64,000 nt of DNA from Pseudarthrobacter equi (lineage in GTDB: Bacteria > Actinomycetota > Actinomycetes > Actinomycetales > Micrococcaceae): the NCBI RefSeq assembly GCF_900105535.1, contig NZ_LT629779.1, forward strand, positions 806,001 to 870,000, in the 5' to 3' direction. How positions within the stretch are numbered: the first letter of the stretch is position 1; each line of letters starts with the position of its first letter. The notes beneath the pieces were generated by a model. It was not told the origin of the DNA. It saw only the letters and a list, made by a program, of their open reading frames with translations, and ran no database searches. Positions 8,279-16,869 of the stretch are shown here, one piece after another. The translations under genes and the position numbers were made by a program.

Positions 8279-8350
8279 GGTGAACTCCTGCTCCGAAAGA
8301 AGGTTTCCAGGTCCGGCCCGGCTGCAACGCCGTGACCGGAAATGTGAAAA

Positions 8351-8379
8351 CCGGCCTGGGGATGTACTCCCCAGGCCGG
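8351..8379 (-). terminator. terminator of the GlsB-family gene
   Basis: A perfect 12-bp stem (8351-8362 with 8368-8379) with a 5-base loop is followed by TTTT on the minus strand. It lies 22 bp after the stop of the gene at 8402-8668. Confidence 0.85.
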
Positions 8380-8401
8380 CTTCCTGGCTGTGGGCGCTGC
8401 G

Positions 8402-8668
8402 TTAGCGGCGCGCACCGCGCTTAGTGACCATGCCGTAGATCGCAAGGACGATCAGCGATCCGAGGATCGCCAGCAGCCAGGTCTGCAGCGAGAAGAACTC
8501 CTGCAGTCCGCCGCCGAACAGCGCGCCGCCGATCCATCCGCCAAGGAGGGCACCTACGACGCCCAGCACCATGGTGATGATCCAGCCGCCGCCCTGGCGT
8601 CCCGGAAGGATCGCCTTTGCAATCGCACCGGCAATAAGTCCGAGAATCAGAAATGCAATGAAACCCAT
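8402..8668 (-). CDS. GlsB/YeaQ/YmgE family stress-response membrane protein
   Basis: 88 residues from ATG 8668, with AGGAG upstream. MGFIAFLILGLIAGAIAKAI is the first helix. The glycine-rich motif LPGRQGGGW and a second helix (VLGVVGALLGGWIGGALFGGG) follow, then a third (WLLAILGSLIVLAIYGM) and a basic tail KRGARR. The three-helix glycine-rich layout is typical of the family (transglycosylase-associated/GlsB). Members are stress-induced in several bacteria; the molecular role is not known. A near-perfect palindrome lies upstream at 8734-8753. Confidence 0.9.
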   Translation of the reverse strand: MGFIAFLILGLIAGAIAKAILPGRQGGGWIITMVLGVVGALLGGWIGGALFGGGLQEFFSLQTWLLAILGSLIVLAIYGMVTKRGARR

Positions 8669-8733
8669 TTTTTCGCTCCTCTTCCTAAGTAAGGACGCCC
8701 CCGGATTCCGGAGGCAATTCATCCTCTGCCCTA

Positions 8734-8753
8734 ATAGTAATCATGCTTACTAT
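8734..8753. promoter_or_regulatory. 20-bp near-palindrome upstream of glsB-like gene
   Basis: The 20-bp site has arms ATAGTAA and TTACTAT around a CATG centre; 18 of 20 positions are symmetric. The GCTTACTA half recurs at 44646-44654 upstream of another minus-strand gene. It looks like an operator of an unknown regulator. Confidence 0.45.
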
Positions 8754-8800
8754 CGATTTGCCAACCCCGGAGAGGAGGAAAGAGGCTGCTCAGGGCCGCC

Positions 8801-9634
8801 TCAGTGTCCGGTTACGTCCGAATCGTTTCCGGCGCCGGGGCCCTCGTCGAGGGCAGCCAATTCCGCGAGATCCTGCGGATCCAGGACGAAATCGAAGACA
8901 TCCAGGTTCTCACGCATCCGGTCCGGATTGGCAGTCTTCGGAATCGTTACCAATCCGTTTTGAACGTGCCAGCGCAGCACCACCTGGCCCGGCGTCTTGC
9001 CGTGCTTTTCGGCCAGCCGGCCCACGACCGGTGCGCCCAGGATGCCGGCCCCGGAACCACCCAAAGGGCTGTAGGACTCGGTGGCAATGCCATGTTTTGC
9101 ATGGAATTCCCTTGCGGCCACCCGGGTCACGGCAGGGGTCAGCTGGACCTGGTTGACGGCGGGAACAATATCCGTTTCAGCCATCAACCGCTCGAGGTGC
9201 TCGGGCTTGAAGTTGGACACGCCGATGGAGCGCACCTTTCCCTCTGCCTGAAGGCGCTCGAACGTTTTCCATGTGGAGATGAACTGATCCCGGCCGGGCA
9301 AGGGCCAGTGGATCAGCAGCAGGTCCACATAGTCGAGGCCAAGGCGCTGCAGCGACCCCTTCAGCCCCTCCACAGCCTTGTCATTCCCTTGGAACTCGCC
9401 ATCCAGTTTGGTGGTGATGAAGAGGTCGCCGCGATCAGCGCCGCTGGCCTTGATGCCGTTGCCCACGCCGCGTTCGTTGCCGTACTTCACTGCCGTATCG
9501 ATGTGCCGGTAGCCGGCTTCTACGGCATGGACGACGGCGGCCGCCGCCTGGTCGTCGTCCAGCGGCCACGTGCCAAGACCGATCTGGGGAATCGAGTATC
9601 CGTCGTTGAGTGCGATAACCGGTGCAAGTGTCAT
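8801..9634 (-). CDS. aldo/keto reductase (AKR5-like)
   Basis: 277 residues, full length for a TIM-barrel aldo/keto reductase. The NADPH-dependent catalytic tetrad is visible: Asp46 (RHIDTA), Tyr51 (KYGNE), Lys76 (TTKLDG) and His109 (LIHWPLPG). The later signature VRSIGVSNF and the cofactor segment VTIPKTANPDRMREN are also present. Members of this group reduce 2,5-diketo-D-gluconate, methylglyoxal and other small carbonyls; the substrate here is not predictable. It stands alone, downstream of the pectin-related operon on the same strand. A clearly related second copy is at 22854-23675. Confidence 0.92.
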   Translation of the reverse strand: MTLAPVIALNDGYSIPQIGLGTWPLDDDQAAAAVVHAVEAGYRHIDTAVKYGNERGVGNGIKASGADRGDLFITTKLDGEFQGNDKAVEGLKGSLQRLGLDYVDLLLIHWPLPGRDQFISTWKTFERLQAEGKVRSIGVSNFKPEHLERLMAETDIVPAVNQVQLTPAVTRVAAREFHAKHGIATESYSPLGGSGAGILGAPVVGRLAEKHGKTPGQVVLRWHVQNGLVTIPKTANPDRMRENLDVFDFVLDPQDLAELAALDEGPGAGNDSDVTGH

Positions 9635-9693
9635 ATCAACAGTCTGCCGTTAATCCGGCGGTCCTTTCCCTGGGGACATCATGCGGCGAAGCC

Positions 9694-12249
9694 CTATTTC
9701 TCGAAAGCGCGGAGGACGTTGCCTGCGTTATGGTTCAGCACCGCCCTGGCTGTGTCGGATACCTTGTCCGGGTTCTTCTGCTGGGCCAGGAATTTTACGA
9801 AACGCTGGATGGCCTGCCCTGCCTTGGCGGCGTCGCGGTCCTCCACGGCCTTCTGCGCTTGCTGGGTAGCCGCGGTGAGCTGGCTGGCCACCGGGCCCGC
9901 GATCTCGCCCGATTCCACGAGGTCCTCCACCGCATTCTGCAGTGCCTTCACGCTGCCCGGAAGCCACGCGGCGCGCAGCGGGACGTTGCCGAACTTCATG
10001 TCCGAGGCGAGGTAGAAGTCCGTATAGGACGGCTGGTTGTACGTGGTGTTCTGGCGGGCCACCTCGGCACGGTACTGGGGATCGTGCATCAGGGTGTAGA
10101 GCTTGTGGCCCGTCACCTCGGTGCTTAGGTAGATCCGCAATGCGGAGCTGTCGGCGGTGCGGACCACCAGTTCTTCGCGCCAGTCGCCCAGGATGTCCGC
10201 CACCAGGCTGGGGGTGCCCTTGGTGCCGTTGTTGGTGCGCGTGCCGTCCGCGGTCAGCAGGCGGCCCCGCGTCCAGTCGTCGATGGTGGGAGTCTGGTCG
10301 CCGGATCCGTTGACGATCTGGGTTGTCATGTTTGCGGCCCACCTGATGCTCATGTTGGTGCCTGGGCTTGTGCTGGAAAGCTTGCGGCCGTCGGCGGACT
10401 GCATGCCGATCGCCCAGTTCTCCAGGCCGGGGACGGAGGGATCGACGTCGCCGATCATGCCGCGTCCCGTGTCCTTGCCGGAGTAGGCACCGAACAGCAC
10501 CTCACCCGTCGCGGCGTCGCGCATGGCGTAACCGTACGGCGCGTAAGTAGCGCCCTCGTGGACGGTGAAGATCTCCTTGCCGGGGCGGTTGGGGTCGATG
10601 TCCGCCACGTGCATGGCATCGCCGTGGCCCAGGCGTGCCTCCTCGCCCGGCGTGGCACTGCCAGCCGGCAGGGTGTCGAATGAGCTGTACAGAAGCGACC
10701 CGTCGTCGTCGAGCGTTGCCGAACCGTAGACGATCTCCTGCTTGCCGTCGCCGTCAACGTCGGCGGCGCTCAGGGAGTGGAAGCCCTGGGTGGTGAGCTT
10801 GCCGTAGGTCGGGTCCGTGCCGTCCCGGCCGTGCGGGGAGTCGTTGAACGGGTTGGTCATGGGGGTCCAGCCCGAGTCCACGTTCCATACGGGGGAGAGG
10901 TTGGCGCCGTCCCAGGTGTAGGTGGCCAGGGTGGTGCGGGTGTAGTAGCCGCGGGCGAACACCGCAGCGGGCTTCTTGCCGTCCAGGTAGGCGACGCCGG
11001 CGAGGAACCGGTCCACGCGGTTGCCCGGTTCGATGCGGGCCATGGCGTAGTCGCCCCACATCATGCCGTCGTCGGTCCGGCCCGGCTGGTAGGCGACGGT
11101 CTTCAGTTCCTTACCCGTGGCACCTTCGAAGACGGTCAGGTATTCCGGGCCGGACACGATGAATCCTTCGAACGCGCGAAGGTTGTTCCGGGCGCTGCGC
11201 GAGGGGGCGTAGACGTCCATGAAGTAGTCGGTCAGCGCCTCGGCATCGGCCTGGGACAGCGGGTACTTGTACTTCGGCGCGATGCCGAAGGCTTCTTCGA
11301 GGGTGGCCGGCCAGTTCCCGGCCTTGACCTCGGGGTGCTCCGTCCAGCCCTGGAAGGCCTTCACCATGTGCTGGTAGTAGTCCGCCGCGCTCATCCGGTA
11401 GTCGTCGCTGTTCGAGTACCCGGCATTGATATCGGACCGGAGCATGGTGATGAACGATTCCGCGGCCACGCTGCCGTCCGCGTTGTAGTTGGTGGTCTTG
11501 GTGCCCGGCGCGGTCTTCATCATCAGCTCGGCCCGGCCGTCGCCGTCGAAATCGTTGACCAGCATCTGGGTGTAGTGGGCACCGGAGCGGATGTTGACGC
11601 CCAGGTCGATCCGGTGGAGGAGCGTGCCGTCGGCCTTGTAGGTGTCCACATACGTATTGCCGGTGTAGCCCACCTGCGAGACGTCCTTGGAGTTGTTGGG
11701 GTCCCACTTGACGATGAACTCGTACTGGCCATCGCCGTCCACATCGCCCACGGAGGTGTCGTTGGCCGAGTAGGTGTAGGCCTGGCCGGTGGGCGTGGTG
11801 CCGTCGGCCGGCTTCTTCAGCGGGATGTCCTTGAAGTTGCCGCCCCAGGAGGTTGCGGTGGCGCTTTCGTCCAGTTCGACGCCGCCGACGACGGCCCTCA
11901 CCTGGTACTTCGACGCGGCGGTCCCGGCGGGGTCCTGGTAGTTGGTGCTGTCCGTGACCGTCGCCAGCTTCTGCCCGTCCCGGTACACGTTGAAGTCAGT
12001 GCCCGTGAGGCCCGTCGCGGAGGACCCGGTGGCCTCGTTGCCGAGCAGGCGCCAGCTGAGGAACACCCCTTCGGACGTCCCCGCAGCCACCAGGCCGCGG
12101 TCCAGGTAGTCGAGCTGGATTCCCGGATTGCCGGGCTTGGAGGGGGAAGGCCCGACGGCGGCAGCAGGGGCTGCGAGGCAGCCAACGGTGAGTGCCAGCC
12201 CGAGAGTGGCGACCGACAGGAGGCGTGCGGGAGCCTTGGAGGGATTCAT
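9694..12249 (-). CDS. secreted rhamnogalacturonan lyase (PL11)
   Basis: 851 residues with a signal peptide (MNPSKAPARLLSVATLGLALTVGCLAAPAAA). The N-terminal beta domain begins QLDYLDRGLVAAGTSEGVFLSWRLLG, and a beta-propeller is rich in Ca-binding FDGDGRAELMMKTAPG and VDGDGQYEFIVKWD repeats, as in YesW/YesX PL11 lyases. These cut the rhamnose-galacturonic acid backbone of RG-I by beta-elimination. The extra C-terminal helical segment (about 765-851, AVEDLVESGEIAGP then VKFLAQQ) resembles a FIMAH-type domain. It is last in the minus-strand operon (importer genes then lacI) with AAAGGA before the ATG and a LacI-type operator at 12275-12290. It acts outside the cell. Confidence 0.93.
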   Translation of the reverse strand: MNPSKAPARLLSVATLGLALTVGCLAAPAAAVGPSPSKPGNPGIQLDYLDRGLVAAGTSEGVFLSWRLLGNEATGSSATGLTGTDFNVYRDGQKLATVTDSTNYQDPAGTAASKYQVRAVVGGVELDESATATSWGGNFKDIPLKKPADGTTPTGQAYTYSANDTSVGDVDGDGQYEFIVKWDPNNSKDVSQVGYTGNTYVDTYKADGTLLHRIDLGVNIRSGAHYTQMLVNDFDGDGRAELMMKTAPGTKTTNYNADGSVAAESFITMLRSDINAGYSNSDDYRMSAADYYQHMVKAFQGWTEHPEVKAGNWPATLEEAFGIAPKYKYPLSQADAEALTDYFMDVYAPSRSARNNLRAFEGFIVSGPEYLTVFEGATGKELKTVAYQPGRTDDGMMWGDYAMARIEPGNRVDRFLAGVAYLDGKKPAAVFARGYYTRTTLATYTWDGANLSPVWNVDSGWTPMTNPFNDSPHGRDGTDPTYGKLTTQGFHSLSAADVDGDGKQEIVYGSATLDDDGSLLYSSFDTLPAGSATPGEEARLGHGDAMHVADIDPNRPGKEIFTVHEGATYAPYGYAMRDAATGEVLFGAYSGKDTGRGMIGDVDPSVPGLENWAIGMQSADGRKLSSTSPGTNMSIRWAANMTTQIVNGSGDQTPTIDDWTRGRLLTADGTRTNNGTKGTPSLVADILGDWREELVVRTADSSALRIYLSTEVTGHKLYTLMHDPQYRAEVARQNTTYNQPSYTDFYLASDMKFGNVPLRAAWLPGSVKALQNAVEDLVESGEIAGPVASQLTAATQQAQKAVEDRDAAKAGQAIQRFVKFLAQQKNPDKVSDTARAVLNHNAGNVLRAFEK

Positions 12250-12274
12250 CAGTGAATCCTTTCAATTTTGAAAT

Positions 12275-12290
12275 GGGAAAACGCTTCCCC
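12275..12290. promoter_or_regulatory. LacI-family operator upstream of rhamnogalacturonan lyase
   Basis: A 16-bp site, GGGAAAACGCTTCCCC, has a central CG and 12 of 16 symmetric positions, the usual shape of LacI-family operators. It lies 26 bp before the lyase start and 90 bp after the lacI stop, so the lyase probably has its own regulated promoter. Confidence 0.65.
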
Positions 12291-12379
12291 AGCAATCTAG
12301 ACGGCGGGGTGGGCCAAAACAAGCCTTGTCTTTGGAACCCGCCGCAGGGTATTTAGAACGTTGTAGAAATCAGGGGCCG

Positions 12380-13396
12380 TCAGGCCGACTCCCGTACCAC
12401 CAGTTCGGTGGGAATGGTGATGGCGGCATGGTTTTTCCCGGCGATGACGTCCAGCAGCAACCGCACCATTTCCTCGCTGATCCGGTCGAACGGCTGCCGC
12501 ACCGTGGTCAGGGCCGGCGTGGCGGCGGACGCGGCCGAAATGTCGTCGAACCCGGCTACCGCAACGTCCTCTGGAACCCGCCGGCCGGCGTCGTGCAATA
12601 CCTCCAGGGCGCCGAGCGCCATGAGGTCGTTGGCGGCGAAGACGGCGTCCACGTCGGGGACCCGGGCGAGGAGCTCGCGCATGGCCCTGGCGCCGCTCTC
12701 GCGGCTGTAATCACCCGGCGCCACCAGCGCCTCGTCGAAGGCCTCGCCCTGGTGTGCCCGGTAGGCTTCCAGCCGCCGGATGCCGCCGGAGGTGTCCTGC
12801 GGGCCGGTGATGGTGGCGATCCGCTTCCGGCCGCCGTTGTCCAGGAACTCCAGCAACTCCAGGGCGCCCTGGTAGTCGTCGGCTGCAACGTAGCCCATCT
12901 TTTTTTCGAAGCCCAGCGGAACGCCACAGGCGATGGCAGGCACGCCGGCGGCGATGATGTCGGCGATGACGCCCTTCCTGCTGCCGTGCGAGGAGACCAG
13001 CAGGACCCCGTCCACATGGCCGGCGGTGAGGAAATCGGTGGCCCGGCGCTGCTCGTCGTCCGTGCCGGCCATGATCAGCACCAGGGGAATGTCGTGCTCG
13101 GCCAGGGCGTCGGCGGCGCCGCGCATCAGGACGGCGAAGTTGGGGTCGGCGAACAGGCGGTCGTGCGTTTCGGTGAGCAGGAAGGCCACCGAGTTGGCCT
13201 TGTTCGTGGCCAGGTTCCGGGCGTGGGGGTTGACGCGGTACCCGGTCTTTTTGATGGCGGCGTTGACGGCGGCCAACGCGGGCGGGCTGACCCAGTGCCC
13301 GCCATTGAGCACCCGCGAAACTGTCCCTCGCGAGACGCCTGCCTCCCTGGCCACATCGTCAATCTTGGGCCGGGGCCGGCCTTGCGGTTGCATCAT
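12380..13396 (-). CDS. LacI-family transcriptional regulator of the galactan/RG locus
   Basis: 338 residues. The N-terminal helix-turn-helix reads IDDVAREAGVSRGTVSRVLNG (about 12-32) followed by the hinge-helix region. The C-terminal periplasmic-binding-protein-like sensor ends with the typical VAVAGFDDISAASAATPALTTVRQP. It sits after the second permease (19-bp gap) and before the PL11 lyase, so it most likely represses this locus until a galacto-oligosaccharide or rhamnosyl inducer is present. ATG 13396 and 13393 are both possible starts. Specific inducer is inference. Confidence 0.92.
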   Translation of the reverse strand: MMQPQGRPRPKIDDVAREAGVSRGTVSRVLNGGHWVSPPALAAVNAAIKKTGYRVNPHARNLATNKANSVAFLLTETHDRLFADPNFAVLMRGAADALAEHDIPLVLIMAGTDDEQRRATDFLTAGHVDGVLLVSSHGSRKGVIADIIAAGVPAIACGVPLGFEKKMGYVAADDYQGALELLEFLDNGGRKRIATITGPQDTSGGIRRLEAYRAHQGEAFDEALVAPGDYSRESGARAMRELLARVPDVDAVFAANDLMALGALEVLHDAGRRVPEDVAVAGFDDISAASAATPALTTVRQPFDRISEEMVRLLLDVIAGKNHAAITIPTELVVRESA

Positions 13397-13415
13397 GATC
13401 CGAGCCTATCCAGCC

Positions 13416-14267
13416 CTAGGCCTTTACGGCGCCGGCGGCGAGGTCAACGCGCCAGTAACGCTGCAGGAACAGGAACATGATGACCAGCGGCACGATGGAC
13501 AGCAGGGCTCCGGCCAGCACCAGCGTGTACAGCGCCGGGGCGGTGGCGCCCTGGTTGAGCAGTCCGTTCAGGCCCACCGTCAACGGGAACAGCTTGTCAT
13601 CGCCCAGCATGATGTACGGCAGCATGAAGTTGTTCCAGATGGCCACGAACTGGAACAGGAAGATGGTCACCAGGCCGGGGAGCATCATGGGCAACGCAAT
13701 GCGGTTGAAGATGTACATGTCCTTGGCGCCCTCCGTCCGGGCAGCCTCGATCACGTCTCCGGGAACCGACGCCGCGGCATAGATGCGGGCCAGGTAGATC
13801 CCATAGGGGCTGATGATCTGCGGCAGGAGAACGGACCAGTACGTGTTGGTCAGGCCCAGCTGGGCCAGCATCAGGTACTGCGGGATGGCCAGGATGACGC
13901 CCGGAACCAGCACGCCCATGAGGAGGACCTTGAACACGCCGTTCTTGCCGGGAAAGTCGTACTTGGCCAGGACGTAGCCGGAGAGGGCGGACACCCAGGT
14001 GGAGAGCAGGGCTCCCACGCCGGCGTAGAGGGCGGTGTTGAGCATCCATCGCCAGAACACGCCGTCCCGGTAGGCGGTCAGCTCCACGATGTTGTCCCAC
14101 AAGTGGATGCTGGGCGCAAAAGTAAAGGTTGAGAAGAGCTCGTCGCTGCTCTTGCTGGCCGCGGCCACCACCCAGATGACCGGGAACAGGCAGTACAGCG
14201 CCCCGAGGATCAGGATGCCGGTGGAAAGGAAGCTCGGCTTCTCGCGGATCTCAGTGGGAGTGGACAC
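13416..14267 (-). CDS. carbohydrate ABC transporter permease (MalG type)
   Basis: 283 residues with about six membrane helices (first: FLSTGILILGALYCLFPVIWVVAAA). The cytoplasmic EAA loop reads VIEAARTEGAKDMYIFNRIALPMMLPG, the contact for the ATPase. It starts at GTG 14267, two bases after the upstream permease stop, so the two are co-translated. With the 15250-14270 permease and the 16644 binding protein it forms an oligosaccharide importer. No ATPase gene is in the operon, so it likely borrows a shared MsmK/MalK-type ATPase, common in actinobacteria. Substrate is inferred from neighbours as galactan or RG-I oligomers. Confidence 0.93.
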   Translation of the reverse strand: MSTPTEIREKPSFLSTGILILGALYCLFPVIWVVAAASKSSDELFSTFTFAPSIHLWDNIVELTAYRDGVFWRWMLNTALYAGVGALLSTWVSALSGYVLAKYDFPGKNGVFKVLLMGVLVPGVILAIPQYLMLAQLGLTNTYWSVLLPQIISPYGIYLARIYAAASVPGDVIEAARTEGAKDMYIFNRIALPMMLPGLVTIFLFQFVAIWNNFMLPYIMLGDDKLFPLTVGLNGLLNQGATAPALYTLVLAGALLSIVPLVIMFLFLQRYWRVDLAAGAVKA

Positions 14268-14269
14268 GG

Positions 14270-15250
14270 TCAGTTCTCCTGTCCGAAGGCCCGCTTCTGC
14301 ACAATGCGCAGGAAGAGGAAGGAAATGGCGAAGGTGGCGAGGGCGATGATGATGCTGGTGGCGGCCGCGGAGTAAATGTCATTGCGGGTGAAGGCGTCCC
14401 GGTAGACGAGCATCAGCGGGGACCAGCTCGTGGAGAGGCTGTTTGCCAGCGGGCGGAGCGTGGTGGGTTCGGCGAAGACCTGCAGGGTGGCGATCATGGA
14501 AAACAGGGCCGTCATGACCACTGAGGGGGCAATGATGGGGATCTTGATGCGGAGTGCGGTCTGGATCTCCGAGGCGCCGTCCAGTTTGGCGGCCTCATAG
14601 ATTTCCTGGGGCACGGCCTTGAGTGAGGTGTACATGACGATCATGTTGAAGCCCACGCCTCCCCACAGGGCGATGTTGGCGATGGCAAAGGTGATCAGGT
14701 CCGGGTTCAGCAGCGAAGGCAACGCGATTCCCAGCCTGTCCGCCACGAAGTGGAAGGGGCTGACGCCGGGCAGGTACAGGAAGCCCCAGAGAAGCGAGCT
14801 GATGACGGCCGGCACGGCATAGGGCAGGAAGATGGCGGTGCGGGAAAAGTTGCCGGCACGGGTGCGCCGCGAGTCCAGGAGGAGGGCGAAGAGCAGGGCG
14901 AAGCCGAGCATCAGCGGGATCAGGATGGCGCCGTAGGTGAGGACACGGAGGACGCTGGCGGTGAACTCGGGGTCGGTCAGGGAGCGGATGTAGTTGTCGA
15001 ACCCGGCAAACACTGTGCTTTGTGCGCCCTTGCCGAGCCCCAGCCCGCTGACCTTCTTCTGTTGGAAGCTCAACACCAGGGTGTAGGCGATCGGTGCCGC
15101 CATGAACACCAGGAACAGGACAATGCCAGGCGCCAGCATCGCGTACGGGGTCAGGGCGCGCTGCCTGAAGCTCCGGGCCTTTCGGGGAGTCCCGGGCCCG
15201 GCAGTTGCGGTCTTCTCCGCCGTGGTTGGCGCGGTCGCTGTCGCTGCCAT
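14270..15250 (-). CDS. carbohydrate ABC transporter permease (MalF type)
   Basis: 326 residues from ATG 15250, chosen because AGGAAG precedes it; a longer frame to 15304 adds only poor sequence. An Ala/Thr-rich N-terminal tail precedes six helices (LTPYAMLAPGIVLFLVFMAA is the first). The EAA loop is QEIYEAAKLDGASEIQTALRIKIPI. It is the partner of the 13416-14267 permease and lies 71 bp after the binding-protein gene, past a stem-loop at 15285-15312. Confidence 0.92.
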   Translation of the reverse strand: MAATATAPTTAEKTATAGPGTPRKARSFRQRALTPYAMLAPGIVLFLVFMAAPIAYTLVLSFQQKKVSGLGLGKGAQSTVFAGFDNYIRSLTDPEFTASVLRVLTYGAILIPLMLGFALLFALLLDSRRTRAGNFSRTAIFLPYAVPAVISSLLWGFLYLPGVSPFHFVADRLGIALPSLLNPDLITFAIANIALWGGVGFNMIVMYTSLKAVPQEIYEAAKLDGASEIQTALRIKIPIIAPSVVMTALFSMIATLQVFAEPTTLRPLANSLSTSWSPLMLVYRDAFTRNDIYSAAATSIIIALATFAISFLFLRIVQKRAFGQEN

Positions 15251-15284
15251 GTTGCACTTCCTTGGGTGGGTGGTGGGGAACGAA

Positions 15285-15312
15285 CCGGGAGGGCGCCGCG
15301 GCACCCTCCCGG
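15285..15312. terminator. stem-loop between binding protein and permease genes
   Basis: A perfect 9-bp inverted repeat CCGGGAGGG/CCCTCCCGG encloses a 10-base GC loop. Such intra-operon hairpins commonly keep binding-protein mRNA more abundant than permease mRNA; that role is inferred. Confidence 0.55.
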
Positions 15313-15321
15313 CAGGCGGGA

Positions 15322-16644
15322 CTACTTGACTGTGAAGCCGGTCTTCTTCAGGTCGTCAACGGTGACCTGCTGCATGCCGGCCACGGCGTCCAGGAACGCA
15401 CTCTTGGTTTTGGCCTGGGCAGCTTTGGCGAACTGATCGTTGTAAGCGTTGTAGGCAACGTTGACGTTGGGGCCGTAGCTGAACGATGTGACGCTCTGCG
15501 CAGCTTTGCCCACCACATCGTAGAAGTCGGGCTGGTTGCTGAAGAACTCCGGTGCCTTGGTCAGTGCCGTCTTGGCGCCTTCGGTGTCGGCCGGGTAGAT
15601 GCCGGCCACGTCCACCAGGGCCTTGACGGCCTCAGGATCGGTATTCAGCCACGAAGCGAACTTGGAAGCCGCGGCGACGTTCTTGGACTGCGATGTCACT
15701 GCGGTGGAGGAGCCACCCCAGTTGCCGGTGGCGGGCTTGGCGGAATCCCACTGCGGCATGGGGGCAACTTTCCACTTGCCGGCAGTTGCGCCGGCGTTGC
15801 CGGAGAGCACGCCGGGGGCCCAGGCAGCGCTGAGCCAGCCCACCTGCTTGCCGTTATTCAGTGCGGCGTTCCATTCGGGGGTGTACATGGGCTTGTTGTC
15901 GATGGTGCCCTGCTCCACCAGGCCTCCCCAGTAGCCGGCCACCTTTTCTGTGGGGTCCTCGGCGATCTTGACGCTCCACGCGTCACCGTCGATGGCCCAC
16001 CATGACGCGCCGGCCTGCTGGGCCATGCCCGTGAACCAGCCGGCGTCGTTGGAGGAGAAAGTGCCCAGGTAAGCCTCGGGGTCAGCGTCGTGAACGGTCT
16101 TGGCCGCCGCGGCGTATTCCTCCCAGGTGGTGGGGACGGCGAGGCCCAGGCGCTCGAAAATGTCCGCACGGTAGTAGAACGCCATGGGGCCGGTGTCCTG
16201 CGGAACGGCGTAGAGGGCGTCGCCACCGAGGGTGACGGAATTCCAGACGGCCTCGGGGAACGTGTCCTTGGTGTCGTTGGCTTCGGTTCCGGAGAGGTCT
16301 GCCAGCGCGTCCGCCGCCACGAGGGTGGGGATCTTCTGGTACTCCGCCTGGATCAGGTCCGGCGCGCCGGAACCGGCGTTGACGGCCGTCAGCAGTTTGG
16401 TGATGGCGGGATCGCCGCCGTCCTGCTTGTTGACCGTGACGTGGATGTTGGGGTTCTTCTCGTTCCAGATTTCCACCACCTTGTCCAGGTTGGGGGCCCA
16501 GGCCCAGTAGGTCAGTTCCACCTTCTGGTTGGGATCGGTGTTCTGTTCCACGGCGTTGGTGCCCGAACCTGTGGAACATCCTGCGGTAAGCAGGGCCGCT
16601 GCGGCCATCATTGCCACTGCGCCTGCACGAAATGAGCTGCGCAT
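15322..16644 (-). CDS. extracellular sugar-binding lipoprotein (ABC importer)
   Basis: 440 residues from ATG 16644, chosen for the AAGGAGG upstream; the frame extends to 16731 without support. The lipoprotein signal is MRSSFRAGAVAMMAAAALLTAGCS, with the lipid-attached Cys in the lipobox LTAGC. The body is a cluster B/MalE-like solute-binding protein (VELTYWAWAPNLDKVVEIWNEKNP, INVTVN-type beta strand, WGGSSTAVTSQSKN). It is the first gene of the minus operon and divergent from the GH42 gene, pointing to import of beta-galactosides from pectic galactan. Substrate is inferred. Confidence 0.93.
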   Translation of the reverse strand: MRSSFRAGAVAMMAAAALLTAGCSTGSGTNAVEQNTDPNQKVELTYWAWAPNLDKVVEIWNEKNPNIHVTVNKQDGGDPAITKLLTAVNAGSGAPDLIQAEYQKIPTLVAADALADLSGTEANDTKDTFPEAVWNSVTLGGDALYAVPQDTGPMAFYYRADIFERLGLAVPTTWEEYAAAAKTVHDADPEAYLGTFSSNDAGWFTGMAQQAGASWWAIDGDAWSVKIAEDPTEKVAGYWGGLVEQGTIDNKPMYTPEWNAALNNGKQVGWLSAAWAPGVLSGNAGATAGKWKVAPMPQWDSAKPATGNWGGSSTAVTSQSKNVAAASKFASWLNTDPEAVKALVDVAGIYPADTEGAKTALTKAPEFFSNQPDFYDVVGKAAQSVTSFSYGPNVNVAYNAYNDQFAKAAQAKTKSAFLDAVAGMQQVTVDDLKKTGFTVK

Positions 16645-16768
16645 TCCGTCCTCCTTGTCGAAAAAGCTGGCTGTGTAAGAGCTGGTGGGACCCCGGTGCG
16701 GGATCCGTTGTGCTGCGGCGGAGGCGGACACACTGCGTCAACCAAGTCCTGTGAGCGGTTCCAGTAAT

Positions 16769-16782
16769 TCACACAGTTGTGA
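16769..16782. promoter_or_regulatory. small palindrome in the divergent importer/beta-galactosidase promoter region
   Basis: TCACACAGTTGTGA has 5-bp arms TCACA/TGTGA around CAGT. CACACAGTT recurs at 16845-16853 next to the GH42 ribosome site. It may bind the LacI or another regulator; no test is possible here. Confidence 0.35.
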
Positions 16783-16805
16783 TCTATGTCAACAGAATAT
16801 TGCCT

Positions 16806-16833
16806 GTATCACTTCAACTAGGAGCTGTGATAC
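16806..16833. promoter_or_regulatory. 7-bp inverted repeat upstream of beta-galactosidase
   Basis: GTATCAC (16806-16812) and GTGATAC (16827-16833) are perfectly complementary, 14 bp apart, about one and a half helical turns. They lie 37 bp before the GH42 start and could be an operator. No sigma-70-like pair could be assigned with confidence. Confidence 0.4.
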
Positions 16834-16869
16834 TACTGGGAGCGCACACAGTTCTAAGGAGATCACCCG

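Noticed and set aside
10777..12255. 492-codon plus-strand frame
   Set aside because: It is the antisense of the PL11 lyase; Gly/Val/Arg-rich composition is typical of shadow frames in high-GC DNA.
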